Counted from the stretch's first letter, positions 16,831 to 28,102 are shown. The stretch is 46,431 nucleotides of DNA from Candidatus Gottesmanbacteria bacterium RIFCSPLOWO2_01_FULL_42_22 (GCA_001779315.1 MFJU01000040.1:3865-50295); one strand, 5' to 3'. Numbers and translations: made by a program. The notes: generated by a model from the letters alone, not told the origin.

Positions 16831-17507
16831 TAAGGCTGATCCACGGTAGTGATACGGCTGCTTCCAGAAAAAAATTACAGGACACTGTAAATAATATAAA
16901 TGGTGAAACAGTCTATTTTAACGGGAATAACCTAACTTTATCGGAACTGTTGCTGGCTAATGAAGCGGCCTCTTTCTTTTCCTCCGCTAAAACCATCGTC
17001 ATCGAAAATTTCTTTAAAGGAGTAAAACAGAAGGAGAAGGATTTGATTTTTGACTACGTCCGGAAGGAAAGCGGTCAAAATCTGATCGTTTTTTGGGAAG
17101 ACCGGGAGGTCAGTTCCAAAGACAAACTATTTAAAAAAGAGGAGATTTTTAAATATGACTTTCCCAAACTGCTTTTTAAATTTCTGGATGATCTGGGCAA
17201 ACAGCCGGCCGGGGTAATGCTCAATTATTTTCACAGTCTGCGAAAGGAAAAAGAAGCGGAGCTCATCTTCGCTTTAATTGTCCGGCAGTTCCGTTTGCTC
17301 ATTATGATGTCTGATGCGAAAATTGTTGCCAGCGGCAAGTTAGCTCCCTGGCAAATAACCAAATTCCGCCAGCAGGCTAAAAATTTTCCGGCTGATTCTC
17401 TGATGCAGAATTACCGCGCACTGTTAAATATTGATTACCGCCTTAAAAGCGGTTTGACTCCGTTTAAAGTGGACCAGCTTATTGACATCTTTCTCGTCAA
17501 TTTATAG
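16827..17507 (+). CDS. holA: DNA polymerase III delta subunit-like (HolA)
   Basis: MIRLIHGSDTAASRKKLQDTV ... FALIVRQFRLLIMM ... KFRQQAKNF ... LLNIDYRLKSG. Confidence 0.75.
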   Translation: MIRLIHGSDTAASRKKLQDTVNNINGETVYFNGNNLTLSELLLANEAASFFSSAKTIVIENFFKGVKQKEKDLIFDYVRKESGQNLIVFWEDREVSSKDKLFKKEEIFKYDFPKLLFKFLDDLGKQPAGVMLNYFHSLRKEKEAELIFALIVRQFRLLIMMSDAKIVASGKLAPWQITKFRQQAKNFPADSLMQNYRALLNIDYRLKSGLTPFKVDQLIDIFLVNL

Positions 17508-17543
17508 CATTAAAACAATCATATTTTTTCATAAAATAATATT

Positions 17544-18917
17544 TTGGCAAAAATAAAAATTGCTCAGTCTATTTTTCGTGATTACGACATCAGAGGTGTT
17601 TATCCCGGAGAAGTCAATAAAGAAACATATTATATCTTAGGCCGCGCCATCGCCTCATATTTAAAAGTCAGGGAAATTTCGGTCGGCTATGATGCCAGAC
17701 TTTCTTCAAAAGAATTGTTTGCCGGTCTGACAGCCGGACTGACCGACCAGGGCACTGACGTCATTGACTTAGGCATGATTTCCACGGAAATGAATTATTA
17801 TGCTTCAGGCAGATACGGCTTTCCTGCTTCAATTATTATCAGCGCTTCGCACAATCCGCCTCAGTATAACGGTTTGAAAATAGTCAAAAAAGGAGTTGTG
17901 CCTTTGCACGGAACATTCGGATTGCCGGAAATAAAGGAGCTGGCGTTGAAAGGACAATTTCCTGAAGTTTCAGCCAAAGGCAAAATCAGACAGATGGATA
18001 TATATAATGATTGGATTGCTCATCTTCTGACATTTATAAATCCCGAAAAGATCATCTCATTAAAGACAGTCGTAGACGCCGGTAACGGCATGGCTGGTCC
18101 CACCTGGGAAAAAATTGCTAAAAAAATCAAGCTTAATATCATCCCTTTATTTTTTGAACCGGACGGACATTTCCCCAATCATCTGCCTGATCCTTTGAAT
18201 CCCCGGAATCTTGAAAGTCTCGGACGGAAAATCAGGGAAACACAAGCTGATTGCGGTATCGCTTTGGACGGTGATGCCGACCGCATGTTTGTGGTAGATG
18301 ATAAGGGGAAGTTTCTTCCCGGCTCAATAACCTGCGCTATTTTAGCCGAACATCTCCTATCGAAAAAAGGTCCTGCCAAAGTCCTTTACAGTGTGACTTC
18401 CGGCAAAATCGTGGCGGAAATTGTCGGAAAAATGAAAGGCAAGGCCATTAAAACCAGGGTTGGGCATTCATATATCAAAACGGAAATGAAAAAACAGAAC
18501 GCCCTCTTTGCCGGAGAACATTCCGGCCATTTTTATTTCCGGGATAATTATTTTGCCGATTCATCGACCATTGCCGGCCTGTTAATGCTCGAATTTTTGG
18601 CAGAAAAAAAGAATAAATTGTCAGAAATACGGCAAAAATATGAAAAATATGTCTCCTCAGGTGAAATTAATTTTGAAGTTGACACACCTGATACTTTTCT
18701 TGATAATTTAACTGAATACTATACAAAGCGAAATCCGGATCTGATAGACGGAGTTACAGTCGATTTCGGATCATGGTGGTTTAATGTCCGGTCATCCAAA
18801 ACCGAAGCGTTAGTCAGACTGAATATGGAAGCGGAAAACCGGCAATTGTTTAAGGAAAAGTTGACGGATATAATGGCAGTTTTGCAGGAATTAGGCGCCA
18901 GAGAAAAAAAGGGATGA
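17544..18917 (+). CDS. manB: Phosphomannomutase/phosphoglucomutase
   Basis: FRDYDIRGVYPGEVN, ISASHNPPQYNGLKI, LDGDADRMFVVD, GEHSGHFYF; TTG start. Confidence 0.92.
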   Translation: MAKIKIAQSIFRDYDIRGVYPGEVNKETYYILGRAIASYLKVREISVGYDARLSSKELFAGLTAGLTDQGTDVIDLGMISTEMNYYASGRYGFPASIIISASHNPPQYNGLKIVKKGVVPLHGTFGLPEIKELALKGQFPEVSAKGKIRQMDIYNDWIAHLLTFINPEKIISLKTVVDAGNGMAGPTWEKIAKKIKLNIIPLFFEPDGHFPNHLPDPLNPRNLESLGRKIRETQADCGIALDGDADRMFVVDDKGKFLPGSITCAILAEHLLSKKGPAKVLYSVTSGKIVAEIVGKMKGKAIKTRVGHSYIKTEMKKQNALFAGEHSGHFYFRDNYFADSSTIAGLLMLEFLAEKKNKLSEIRQKYEKYVSSGEINFEVDTPDTFLDNLTEYYTKRNPDLIDGVTVDFGSWWFNVRSSKTEALVRLNMEAENRQLFKEKLTDIMAVLQELGAREKKG

Positions 18918-20002
18918 AGACTTATAAACTGGATGATTTAAAGGCGATGGCCGCCCTTGATAAAAGCGGCTGTCTTCTTTCTTTAAAATATTTCAGCAAA
19001 CAATTGAAAGCCGCCTGGGGGCAAGCCAATCAGCTTATTCTGCCCGAAATGCCTCTGCCTTCCCGAGTTTTATTTTGCGCCATGGGAGGTTCTGCTTACG
19101 CCGGCAGGATCATCAAAGACCTCTATTCGGATGAAGCTGAAGTTTCTTTTGAAGTAATTGACGATTACGATCTGCCAAAATATGCTGATGACAGGACGCT
19201 TATTATCGCTGCCAGCTATTCCGGAAATACCGAGGAAACGTTAAGCACTTTCTCACAGGCTTTGGCAAGAAAAATTCCGCTGATTTTAGTTTGCGGCGGA
19301 GGGACTCTCGAAAAATTTGGCAAACAAAATAATTTGCCGACCTACGTATTCGACGGCGAATTTAATCCATCCAAACAGCCGCGTCTGGGACAGGGATATA
19401 TGATCGCCTCCCAGCTGGCCATCCTGGCAAAAATGGGGCTTCTGAAACTCTCCAGCGGAGATTTTCTAAAAGCTTTGGATTTTTTGGAGGAGAAAAACAA
19501 ACTCTATCCGGAACATATTCCTCAAGCAGCTAATCCTGCCAAACAAATAGCCTCACAATTGGAATATACGGTAGCTGTCCTGGTAGCCGGAGATTTTCTA
19601 AAAGGGGCTCTCCACCCCGTCCGTAACCCCTTAAATGAAACCGCGAAGCATTTTGCCGATTATTTCGTTTTACCGGAGTTAAACCACCATTTGCTGGAAG
19701 GCCTGCAATTTCCCAAAGAAGTAGCCAAAACTCATAAATTTGTCTTTATCAATTCCACTTTTTACCGTAATAAAATCAAATTAAGGCTTAATCTGACTGA
19801 GACGGTTGTGGCCAAAAACGGTTTAACATCTCAAATTATTAATCTTTCCGGCGGCAGTAAAATTACCCAAGTGCTGGAACTTTTACAGCTGTTTGGCTTT
19901 ATCTCCTTCTATCTGGCGATACTTCATAGAGTCAATCCCTCTCCGGTACCTTTTGTAGATTTTTTTAAACAAAAATTAAATGTTAAGGAGGATACCTCAT
20001 GA
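18914..20002 (+). CDS. Bifunctional phosphoglucose/phosphomannose isomerase
   Basis: SIS domain: CAMGGSAYAGRIIKD, AASYSGNTEETLS, C-terminal PGI/PMI region. Confidence 0.88.
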   Translation: MKTYKLDDLKAMAALDKSGCLLSLKYFSKQLKAAWGQANQLILPEMPLPSRVLFCAMGGSAYAGRIIKDLYSDEAEVSFEVIDDYDLPKYADDRTLIIAASYSGNTEETLSTFSQALARKIPLILVCGGGTLEKFGKQNNLPTYVFDGEFNPSKQPRLGQGYMIASQLAILAKMGLLKLSSGDFLKALDFLEEKNKLYPEHIPQAANPAKQIASQLEYTVAVLVAGDFLKGALHPVRNPLNETAKHFADYFVLPELNHHLLEGLQFPKEVAKTHKFVFINSTFYRNKIKLRLNLTETVVAKNGLTSQIINLSGGSKITQVLELLQLFGFISFYLAILHRVNPSPVPFVDFFKQKLNVKEDTS

Positions 20003-22341
20003 AAAAATACCAATTTATTGCCTGGTTTGAGGAGATTGATAAAAATGATATCGGTACGGTGGGAGGCAAGGGTGCAAATTTAGGAGAAATGTTCAAAGCT
20101 AAAATTCCCGTGCCTTACGGTTTTGTGATTACCTCGCAAAGCTATTTCCGTTTTATTAAGGAAACCGGTTTGGAGAAAAAAATCAGGGATCAGCTCCGTA
20201 ATTTAGACCACCATAATTCAAACCTCCTGAATTCAATTGCCAAAAATATCCAAAAACTGATACTTCATGAAAGAATTCCGGAGGATATCGCCCGCGAAAT
20301 CATTTTTGCCTATACGGAACTGGCAGCCCGCAGCAAAGCAAAACTTAAATTCCTGCAAAAACTGTCAGCTCTTTTAAAGAATCCCCTGGTGGCTGTCAGA
20401 TCTTCAGCCACAGCCGAGGATTTGCCCGGTGCCTCATTTGCCGGACAGCAGGATACCTATTTGAATGTTTCCGGAGAAGCTAATGTTTTAAAAAAAGTAC
20501 ACAAGTCATGGGCATCCCTGTTTACACCCAGGGCAATTTTTTACCGTGAGGAACAGAAATTTGACCACATGAAAGTCGGCATTGCCTCGGTCGTCCAAAT
20601 TATGGTGGCTTCGGAAAGCTCCGGAGTCATGTTTACGGTCGATCCGGTCACTAATGACAAAGCCAAAATAACCATTGAAGCGATATTAGGTTTAGGCGAA
20701 TTGATCGTCCAGGGATCAGTCACCCCTGATCATTATGAGTTGAAAAAAGACGATCTGTCAATTTTGGTGCGCCAAATAGGAGACCAGAATAAAAAAATGA
20801 TCAAAAAAGGGATTGACAATGCAGAAGTTCACCTGTCTAAATCAGAAAGAATTAAACAAAAAATCAGTGATGAGAAAATCAGGGAAGTGGCTGTCTTAGG
20901 TAAAAAACTGGAAAAACATTATTATTTTCCGCAGGATATTGAATGGGCCGTGGAAAAAGGCCAGGTTTTTATTGTTCAGACACGTCCGATTACTACTTAT
21001 ATTAAGGTAAAAAAAACAGACGGAGCTCCCTCTAAAGGCTTAGCGGAGGCGAACCTGAAATTACTCCTGAAAGGCGATCCGGCTTCTCCGGGTATCAAAA
21101 GCGGACCGGTAAAAATCATTTATAAAGCCATCGAAATCGATAAAGTCCTGCCCGGTGACGTCCTGGTGACTGTCCAGACAAATCCAGATTTTGTGCCGGC
21201 CATGAAAAAAGCCGTCGCTATCGTCACCGAAAGAGGCGGCCGGACTTCGCACGCCGCCATTGTCTCGCGTGAATTGGGTATTCCGGCTGTTGTCGGCACG
21301 GGCAATGCCACTAAAATATTAAAAACCTCACAAGTCGTCACCGTCGACGGCCGGGAAGGAAAAATCTACCAGGGTGCGGTCGGCTCGGAATTGACAGTAC
21401 TGACTGAAAAGGAAGCTCCGGCTGCTTCTTTGGTCAAGCATAAAACCGCCACCAAAGTTTATGTCAATCTGGCAACCCCTAACCGTATTGAGGAGGTGGC
21501 GGCCATGAACTGTGACGGAGTCGGGCTTTTAAGAGCGGAATTTATGATTGCCGATATCGGAGTCCATCCGAAAAAGCTGATTAAAGAAAAACGGCAGCAT
21601 TTCTTTATAGATAAGCTCGGAGCTGATTTGCTCAAATTCTGCCGCAGCTTCAATCCCAGGCCTGTTGTTTACCGGGCGACTGATTTTAAAACCAATGAAT
21701 ACCGGAATTTGATCGGCGGTAAGGATTATGAACCTGAAGAGCCGAATCCGATGCTGGGATACCGGGGAGCCTACCGATATATGTCAGATCCGGAGGTCTT
21801 TAATCTGGAATTGGAGACCATAAAGATGGTCAGAAATAAACACGGCTTAAAAAATCTTTGGCTGATGCTGCCCTTTGTCCGGACAGTCAGGGAACTGACC
21901 GAGGTTAAAAAAATTATTGCCGGGAGCGGACTGTCCCGTTCAGCTTCTTTTAAATTATGGATGATGGTGGAAATTCCCTCCAACGTGATTTTATTGGATA
22001 AATTCTGCGAAGCCGGTATAGACGGAGTATCGATCGGTTCCAATGATTTGACTATGCTTATCTTGGGTACCGACAGGGACAATACCGAAGTTTCTCCGGA
22101 ATTTGATGAGAGAAATGAAGCCGTAACTTGGGCTATCGAGAGGGTGATTACGATCGCCAAAAAATACGGAGTGACGACCTCCATCTGCGGCCAGGCTCCC
22201 TCGGATTATCCGGATTTGGTCGATAAACTGGTCTCTCTGGGCATTACTTCAATGTCAGTCAATAGCGATGCCCTCGATCACGTCAGAGAAACGGTCTATC
22301 AGGCGGAATTGAGAATAGCCAACCGCGTCAGGAAAAAATAA
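19999..22341 (+). CDS. ppsA: Phosphoenolpyruvate synthase
   Basis: VGGKGANLGEM, VRSSATAEDLPGASFAGQQDTYL, TERGGRTSHAAIVSRELGIPAVVG, SIGSNDLTMLILG. Confidence 0.95.
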   Translation: MKKYQFIAWFEEIDKNDIGTVGGKGANLGEMFKAKIPVPYGFVITSQSYFRFIKETGLEKKIRDQLRNLDHHNSNLLNSIAKNIQKLILHERIPEDIAREIIFAYTELAARSKAKLKFLQKLSALLKNPLVAVRSSATAEDLPGASFAGQQDTYLNVSGEANVLKKVHKSWASLFTPRAIFYREEQKFDHMKVGIASVVQIMVASESSGVMFTVDPVTNDKAKITIEAILGLGELIVQGSVTPDHYELKKDDLSILVRQIGDQNKKMIKKGIDNAEVHLSKSERIKQKISDEKIREVAVLGKKLEKHYYFPQDIEWAVEKGQVFIVQTRPITTYIKVKKTDGAPSKGLAEANLKLLLKGDPASPGIKSGPVKIIYKAIEIDKVLPGDVLVTVQTNPDFVPAMKKAVAIVTERGGRTSHAAIVSRELGIPAVVGTGNATKILKTSQVVTVDGREGKIYQGAVGSELTVLTEKEAPAASLVKHKTATKVYVNLATPNRIEEVAAMNCDGVGLLRAEFMIADIGVHPKKLIKEKRQHFFIDKLGADLLKFCRSFNPRPVVYRATDFKTNEYRNLIGGKDYEPEEPNPMLGYRGAYRYMSDPEVFNLELETIKMVRNKHGLKNLWLMLPFVRTVRELTEVKKIIAGSGLSRSASFKLWMMVEIPSNVILLDKFCEAGIDGVSIGSNDLTMLILGTDRDNTEVSPEFDERNEAVTWAIERVITIAKKYGVTTSICGQAPSDYPDLVDKLVSLGITSMSVNSDALDHVRETVYQAELRIANRVRKK

Positions 22342-22345
22342 TTGT

Positions 22346-23590
22346 ATGCCCCATATCAAAAAAATCAAGGCCCGGCAGATTTTGGACAGCCGGGGAAATC
22401 CGACTGTTGAAACTGCTGTCATATTGGATAACGGGCTGAGCGCTCAGGCATCCGTACCTTCCGGAGCTTCTCGGGGCAAACATGAAGCAATGGAATTAAG
22501 GGACGGCGATCCTGATGATTATCTAGGCAAATCGGTCCACCGGGCAGTTGATAATGTCAATCGCCAAATAAACCGTCTGCTTAGCGGATTCGACATTGAA
22601 AAACAGGCCCAAATCGACCAAAAAATGATTGAGCTTGACGGAACCGGGCAAAAAGAAAAATTAGGGGCTAACGCCATTTTATCGGTTTCAGCAGCCTGCC
22701 TCAAAGCCTCGGCTAAAGCAGCCGATCAGCCATATTACCAGAGGATCAGTGAACTTTACGGTCATAAAAGCAATTCAAAAGAAGTAATCCCTCTGTTTAA
22801 TGTCATCAACGGCGGTCTCCATGGAGCAAGCCAGCTGACCATTCAGGAATTCATGGTCATCCCTTCGCCAACTTTGCCTTTTGAGAAAGCTTTGGCCATG
22901 GGGGCAATTGTTTACCAAACTATCCGCGCTGATCTTGTCAGCCGCAAGCTGGCGGTGGCCGTCGGGGATGAGGGTGGTTTTATCCCGGATAGCGCAAATA
23001 ATAATGAGGCCTTGCTCTATTTGCAGAAAATAATTGCCAGAGCCAATTTAACATCCAATCGTGATATTTGTCTCGGGCTTGATTTTGCTTCCAGTACTTA
23101 TTTCAAAGACGGTTATTACGCTTTTTCAGACGAAACACTTCTGTCCTCTAAGGAATATCTGGAGAAGATAATCTCGCTTCAAAAGGAATTCGGATTAATC
23201 CTGTTGGAAGACCCCCTTTCCGAAGATGATTGGGAAAATTGGACTGAACTGACTGCCAAAATAGGCGATCAGCTAAAAATTGTCGGTGACGATCTTTTGG
23301 TCACCAACGGAAAGCGTCTGTCCCGCGCCATTGAAACAAAAGCCTGTAACAGCATTCTCATTAAAATTAACCAAATCGGTACAATCAGCGAAACACTGGA
23401 AGTAATGAAACAGGCTTCGGAAAACGGTTTCAGCCGGATTGTTTCCCACCGGTCAGGGGAAACCAATGATGATTTAATTGCTGATCTGGCGGTAGGCACC
23501 GATACTGAATTCGTTAAATTCGGAGCGCCGGCCCGCGGTGAAAGAATTGCCAAATACAACCGTTTAAGTGAAATTTACCGTAAACTTTAA
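22346..23590 (+). CDS. eno: Enolase
   Basis: ARQILDSRGNPTVE, GASRGKHEAMELRD, VGDEGGFIP, LLEDPLSEDDW, SHRSGETND. Confidence 0.97.
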   Translation: MPHIKKIKARQILDSRGNPTVETAVILDNGLSAQASVPSGASRGKHEAMELRDGDPDDYLGKSVHRAVDNVNRQINRLLSGFDIEKQAQIDQKMIELDGTGQKEKLGANAILSVSAACLKASAKAADQPYYQRISELYGHKSNSKEVIPLFNVINGGLHGASQLTIQEFMVIPSPTLPFEKALAMGAIVYQTIRADLVSRKLAVAVGDEGGFIPDSANNNEALLYLQKIIARANLTSNRDICLGLDFASSTYFKDGYYAFSDETLLSSKEYLEKIISLQKEFGLILLEDPLSEDDWENWTELTAKIGDQLKIVGDDLLVTNGKRLSRAIETKACNSILIKINQIGTISETLEVMKQASENGFSRIVSHRSGETNDDLIADLAVGTDTEFVKFGAPARGERIAKYNRLSEIYRKL

Positions 23591-23602
23591 TTTATAAAAA
23601 GA

Positions 23603-25240
23603 ATGCGCCCTGTTGTTTTAGTTGTTATTGACGGTTGGGGGATTGCCCCGCCCGGTCCCGGCAATGCCATTTCCCAGTCCAATCTGCCGTTTTGGCAGCA
23701 TCTTAATCTTAATTATCCGCACGGAACTTTGGCAGCTTCCGGGGAGGCAGTCGGATTGCCCCGAGGACAAGACGGCAATACTGAAACCGGCCACCTAAAT
23801 TTAGGAGCCGGTTATATCGTGCCTCAGGACCTGCAAAGGATTAATTACGCCATTGCCGACGGTACGTTTTTCCAAAACCGTGCTTTTTTGGCTGCTTTGG
23901 ACCATACCCGGAAATACGAAAGCAATCTTCATCTTCTAGGTTTGATAGGTTCCGGAGGCGTCCATTCAAATCTGGAGCATCTTTTGGCACTGCTTCAGTT
24001 ATGCAAAGAACAGCAATTTAATAAAGTTTATCTCCATTTGATTACTGACGGACGTGATTCCCCGCCCAAATCAGCCCTCGTCTATTTAAACCAGCTGACC
24101 AATTATCTTTCCTCCGTAAAATTGGGGAAAATTGCCACCATCATGGGCCGCTTTTATGCCATGGACCGCGACCGGAGATGGGACAGGACGGAAAAAGCTT
24201 ATCACGCTTTAACTTCTGTCAATGGTATACCCAACGGACCTGACGTCAGCCAAATTATCAACCAAGCTTATCAGGCAGGCATCACTGATGAATTTTTAGT
24301 GCCGACCCAGCTTACTGACAACGGTAAAGTTTTACCCAGAATTTCAAGCAAGGACAGTCTTATTTTTTATAATTTCCGCATTGACCGCCCCCGTCAGCTC
24401 ACCCGGGCTTTTATCATGGAACAATTTACCCGGGAGGGCAATAAGCCGGAATATGATCCGTTTATTGTCAAGTATCATCAGAAACATATTATCAGTCTGC
24501 CTGTCTTCCAAAAACCTTTCAGCCGGGGCCAGTTTTTGAAACATCTTTATATGGTGACCATGACTGAATACAGTCAGATTGTCCATGCGTCAGCCATTGC
24601 CTACCCTCCCCATATTGTGGCCGTGCCTTTGGGTAAAATTCTCGAGGAAAACAAGCTGTCGCAACTTCATATGGCTGAAAGTGAAAAAGAGAGGTTTGTG
24701 ACCTATTATTTCAATGGCCAGAGAGAAGCTCCTTTTAACAACCAGGATACGCTGATTGTCCCTTCTCCGAAGGTTCTTACCTATGATCTTATGCCGGAAA
24801 TGTCAGCCAACCGGCTGACCGATGAACTTCTCAAGAATCTCAAAACTAAAAAAATTGATTTTGCGGTTGTCAATTTTGCCAATGCGGATATGGTAGGCCA
24901 TACAGGTAATATTCCGGCAACCGTCAAAGCCTGTGAAACTATAGATCGGGTATTGAGCAGGATCATACCCGTTGTTTCTTCTCTGGGAGGACTGGTATTG
25001 ATTACGGCAGACCACGGTAATGCCGAGGAACTGATAGATAACCAATCAGGAGGCATTAATACCGAACATTCCTCATATCCAGTGCCATTTATTGCGGTAG
25101 CGAAAAAATTATTGGGCAAGGGTCAGTCGCTGGGTAACGGTATTCTGGCGGACATAGCTCCTACAATATTAGCGATACTGAAGATTAAACCGCCTACGCA
25201 AATGACCGGTAGAAATTTATTGGTAAATATATTAGACTAA
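23603..25240 (+). CDS. gpmI: 2,3-bisphosphoglycerate-independent phosphoglycerate mutase
   Basis: VVIDGWGIAPPGPGNAI, GNTETGHLNLGAG, FYAMDRDRRWDR, VNFANADMVGHTG, ITADHGNAEELID. Confidence 0.96.
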   Translation: MRPVVLVVIDGWGIAPPGPGNAISQSNLPFWQHLNLNYPHGTLAASGEAVGLPRGQDGNTETGHLNLGAGYIVPQDLQRINYAIADGTFFQNRAFLAALDHTRKYESNLHLLGLIGSGGVHSNLEHLLALLQLCKEQQFNKVYLHLITDGRDSPPKSALVYLNQLTNYLSSVKLGKIATIMGRFYAMDRDRRWDRTEKAYHALTSVNGIPNGPDVSQIINQAYQAGITDEFLVPTQLTDNGKVLPRISSKDSLIFYNFRIDRPRQLTRAFIMEQFTREGNKPEYDPFIVKYHQKHIISLPVFQKPFSRGQFLKHLYMVTMTEYSQIVHASAIAYPPHIVAVPLGKILEENKLSQLHMAESEKERFVTYYFNGQREAPFNNQDTLIVPSPKVLTYDLMPEMSANRLTDELLKNLKTKKIDFAVVNFANADMVGHTGNIPATVKACETIDRVLSRIIPVVSSLGGLVLITADHGNAEELIDNQSGGINTEHSSYPVPFIAVAKKLLGKGQSLGNGILADIAPTILAILKIKPPTQMTGRNLLVNILD

Positions 25241-25258
25241 AAAAAAGAAGGAGATTTT

Positions 25259-26359
25259 ATGAAAATTACTGTTTCCGTTATTAAAGCTGATGTCGGTTCA
25301 GTCGGAGGACATAACCGGCCAAGTGAAAAACTGCTGCAATCTCTAAAAGACCATCTTAAAGAACACGGTCAAAGGCTTCTTAAAGATTATAAAATCACCT
25401 CTACCGGTGATGACGGTTGTCTTTTGATGAGCCATACCAAAGGAGTCGACCATCCGGATATCCATAGATTGGCCTGGCAGGCTTTTACGGAAGCGACCAA
25501 AGTCGCTAAAGAACAGGGTTTATACGGAGCCGGCCAGGATTTACTAAAAGATGCTTTTTCCGGCAACGTCAGGGGCATGGGACCGGGTTCCTGCGAAATG
25601 GAATTTGAAGAAAGGCCATCGGAACCGCTTGTCCTGTTTGCCTGCGACAAAACCGATCCGGGAGCTTTTAATTATCCGATGTTTAGGGGGTTTGCCGATC
25701 CCTTCCATAATGCCGGACTTCTTCTGGCCCCGGATATGGCGGTCGGCTTTGAATATACCATAATGGATGTCAATTATACCGAAGGCGACCGGGTGATAGT
25801 TTTGAACGTTCCGGAAAATTATTATGATATGGCTGTTTTATTGAGGGATCCGGAACATTACGTAGTTGAATCTGTCAAGGCCCGCTCAACCGGTGATGTG
25901 GCTGCTGTCGTCTCTACCTCCAGACTTCATAATATTGCCGGTAAATATACCGGAAAAGATGACCCGGTCGCTTTGGTACGTACACAAAAACAGTTTCCCT
26001 CAACCGGGGAAATTCTTTCTCCTTATGCTACTGCCCATTTTGTCGTCGGAGATAACCGCGGCAGCCATATTGTACCTTTAATGCCCTGCAAACAGGGAGC
26101 GATTATTTCCTTTTTTGACGGTCCGGCCATTGTCACCGCTTTAGGTCTGTGTATCCATAACGGTATATTTACCGAAGGGGTGGACTTATTCGACCAGCCT
26201 TTCTGGGACCATATCAGGAACAAGGCGGCTGAGAAAACTATGCATATCCGCGATCAGGGCTTTTTCGGGGCAGCCATGGCCACTATGGAAGAACTGGAAT
26301 ATACCGGAGTAGTTGAAAGAATTAAGGCTTTGGACAAAAAATTTAAAATCAGAAAATAA
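25259..26359 (+). CDS. fbp: Fructose-1,6-bisphosphate aldolase/phosphatase (class V, archaeal type)
   Basis: MKITVSVIKADVGSVGGHNRPS, GDDGCLLMSHTKGVDHPDIHRLAWQAF, FACDKTDPGAFNYPMFRGFADPFHNAGLL. Confidence 0.93.
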   Translation: MKITVSVIKADVGSVGGHNRPSEKLLQSLKDHLKEHGQRLLKDYKITSTGDDGCLLMSHTKGVDHPDIHRLAWQAFTEATKVAKEQGLYGAGQDLLKDAFSGNVRGMGPGSCEMEFEERPSEPLVLFACDKTDPGAFNYPMFRGFADPFHNAGLLLAPDMAVGFEYTIMDVNYTEGDRVIVLNVPENYYDMAVLLRDPEHYVVESVKARSTGDVAAVVSTSRLHNIAGKYTGKDDPVALVRTQKQFPSTGEILSPYATAHFVVGDNRGSHIVPLMPCKQGAIISFFDGPAIVTALGLCIHNGIFTEGVDLFDQPFWDHIRNKAAEKTMHIRDQGFFGAAMATMEELEYTGVVERIKALDKKFKIRK

Positions 26360-26368
26360 ACTTCCTAA

Positions 26369-28102
26369 ATGGCTGCCCAAATTTATTCCAAAAAAGAGGT
26401 CAAAGTCAAGGTTTCTCCTAATTTGGCTGATTATCAGGAAACTCACGCTTCCTTTAACTGGCAGGAAGCTTCTAAAGATGTGGAATGGTTTCCGAACGGC
26501 GGACTGAATGCTGCCTATAATGCGGTCGACCGCCATATTAAAACAGCCAGGAAAGATAAAATTGCCCTGATCTGGGAAGGAACCAATGGAGAGAAGAAGC
26601 AATTTACTTTCCATGACCTTTATAAGCTGTCCAATAAATTTGCCAACCTCATCAAAGGAAAAGGTGCTGAAAAAGGCGACCGTGTTTTCATCTTTTTACC
26701 GAGAATTCCTTATCTTTATGCTTCATTCCTGGCTATTTTAAAAAACGGTTCGATTGCCGGACTTTTATTCAGCGCTTTCCAGGAACAGGCGCTTTTGGAC
26801 CGTTTAGCCGATTCCGGCGCCAAAATATTAATTACCAATACGGAATTATCAAAGAGGCTGGAAAATATCAGGAAAGATCTGCCGGAATTAAAAGAAATTC
26901 TGACTGTCGATACTGCGGAATTTGAAGCTGAATTAGGCAAGCAATCGGAGGAATTTACTGCTATTGCCACAGATCCGGCTGATTTTGCCTTTATGCTTTA
27001 TACTTCAGGCACTACAGGCAAACCTAAAGGAGTAGTCCATCAGCACTACGCCATCGTCGCCCAGCATGCCACGGCAAGGTATGTTTTGGATATTCATGAT
27101 GAGGATATCTATTGGTGTACGGCAGACCCGGGTTGGGTGACCGGAATTGCCTATACCATCCTGGGAAACTGGAGCAATGGTGCGACCAGCGTCATACACG
27201 AAGGCAGGTTCGACCCGGACAAATGGTTTCAGATTCTGGCTGACTACAAAGTCAATGTCTGGTATACTGCCCCTACAGCCATCCGCATGCTGATGGGCGC
27301 AGGTGATGATTTGCCCAAAAAATATGATTTATCCCCCCTCCGGCATATTCTTTCGGTAGGTGAACCTCTAAATCCCGAAGCCATCCACTGGTCAATTAAA
27401 GTCTTAGGCCTGCCTTTTCATGATACTTGGTGGCAGACAGAGACCGGCTGTATTTCAATTGCCAATTATCCGGCTATGGATATAAAAATCGGATCAATGG
27501 GAAAGCCGTTTCCCGGAATAGGAGCTGCCATTGTCGATGATTTAGGAAAAACAATCGAAGACGGTAAAGAAGGTAATATCGCCTTAAAACCCGGCTGGCC
27601 GTCGATGATGAAGGCTATCTGGCAGCGGCAGGAAAAGTACGATTCATATTTCGTCAACGGCTGGTATTTATCGGGTGACCACGGTTACCGGGATACTGAC
27701 GGCTATTTCTGGTTTATCGGCAGAAGCGATGATGTCATTAAAACTTCCGGAGAAAGAATCGGACCGTTTGAAGTCGAATCAGCTTTGATTGCACATCCGG
27801 CTGTCATCGAAGCCGGTGTCATCGGCAAACCGAATGAGTTAAGAGGCTCAATCATTAAAGCTTTCGTGGTTTTAGAAAAGGATTCCCTTCAAAAAGTCAA
27901 AGATCCGCAAGAAGCCCAAAAACTGAAAGATGAACTCTCCCAATTTGTAAAAAAACATTTAGCCGGACACGCCTATCCGAGGGAAATTGAATTTATTGAT
28001 AAACTGCCCAAAACCCGTTCCGGTAAAATCATGAGAAGAATCCTCAAGGCCCGCGAACTCGGCCAGCCGATCGGTGACACCTCAACCCTGGAAGAATATT
28101 AA
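26369..28102 (+). CDS. acsA: Acetyl-CoA synthetase (AMP-forming)
   Basis: FMLYTSGTTGKPKGVVH, TADPGWVTGIAY, DTWWQTETGCI, YFWFIGRSDDVIKTSGERIGPFEVESAL, KTRSGKIMRRIL. Confidence 0.93.
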   Translation: MAAQIYSKKEVKVKVSPNLADYQETHASFNWQEASKDVEWFPNGGLNAAYNAVDRHIKTARKDKIALIWEGTNGEKKQFTFHDLYKLSNKFANLIKGKGAEKGDRVFIFLPRIPYLYASFLAILKNGSIAGLLFSAFQEQALLDRLADSGAKILITNTELSKRLENIRKDLPELKEILTVDTAEFEAELGKQSEEFTAIATDPADFAFMLYTSGTTGKPKGVVHQHYAIVAQHATARYVLDIHDEDIYWCTADPGWVTGIAYTILGNWSNGATSVIHEGRFDPDKWFQILADYKVNVWYTAPTAIRMLMGAGDDLPKKYDLSPLRHILSVGEPLNPEAIHWSIKVLGLPFHDTWWQTETGCISIANYPAMDIKIGSMGKPFPGIGAAIVDDLGKTIEDGKEGNIALKPGWPSMMKAIWQRQEKYDSYFVNGWYLSGDHGYRDTDGYFWFIGRSDDVIKTSGERIGPFEVESALIAHPAVIEAGVIGKPNELRGSIIKAFVVLEKDSLQKVKDPQEAQKLKDELSQFVKKHLAGHAYPREIEFIDKLPKTRSGKIMRRILKARELGQPIGDTSTLEEY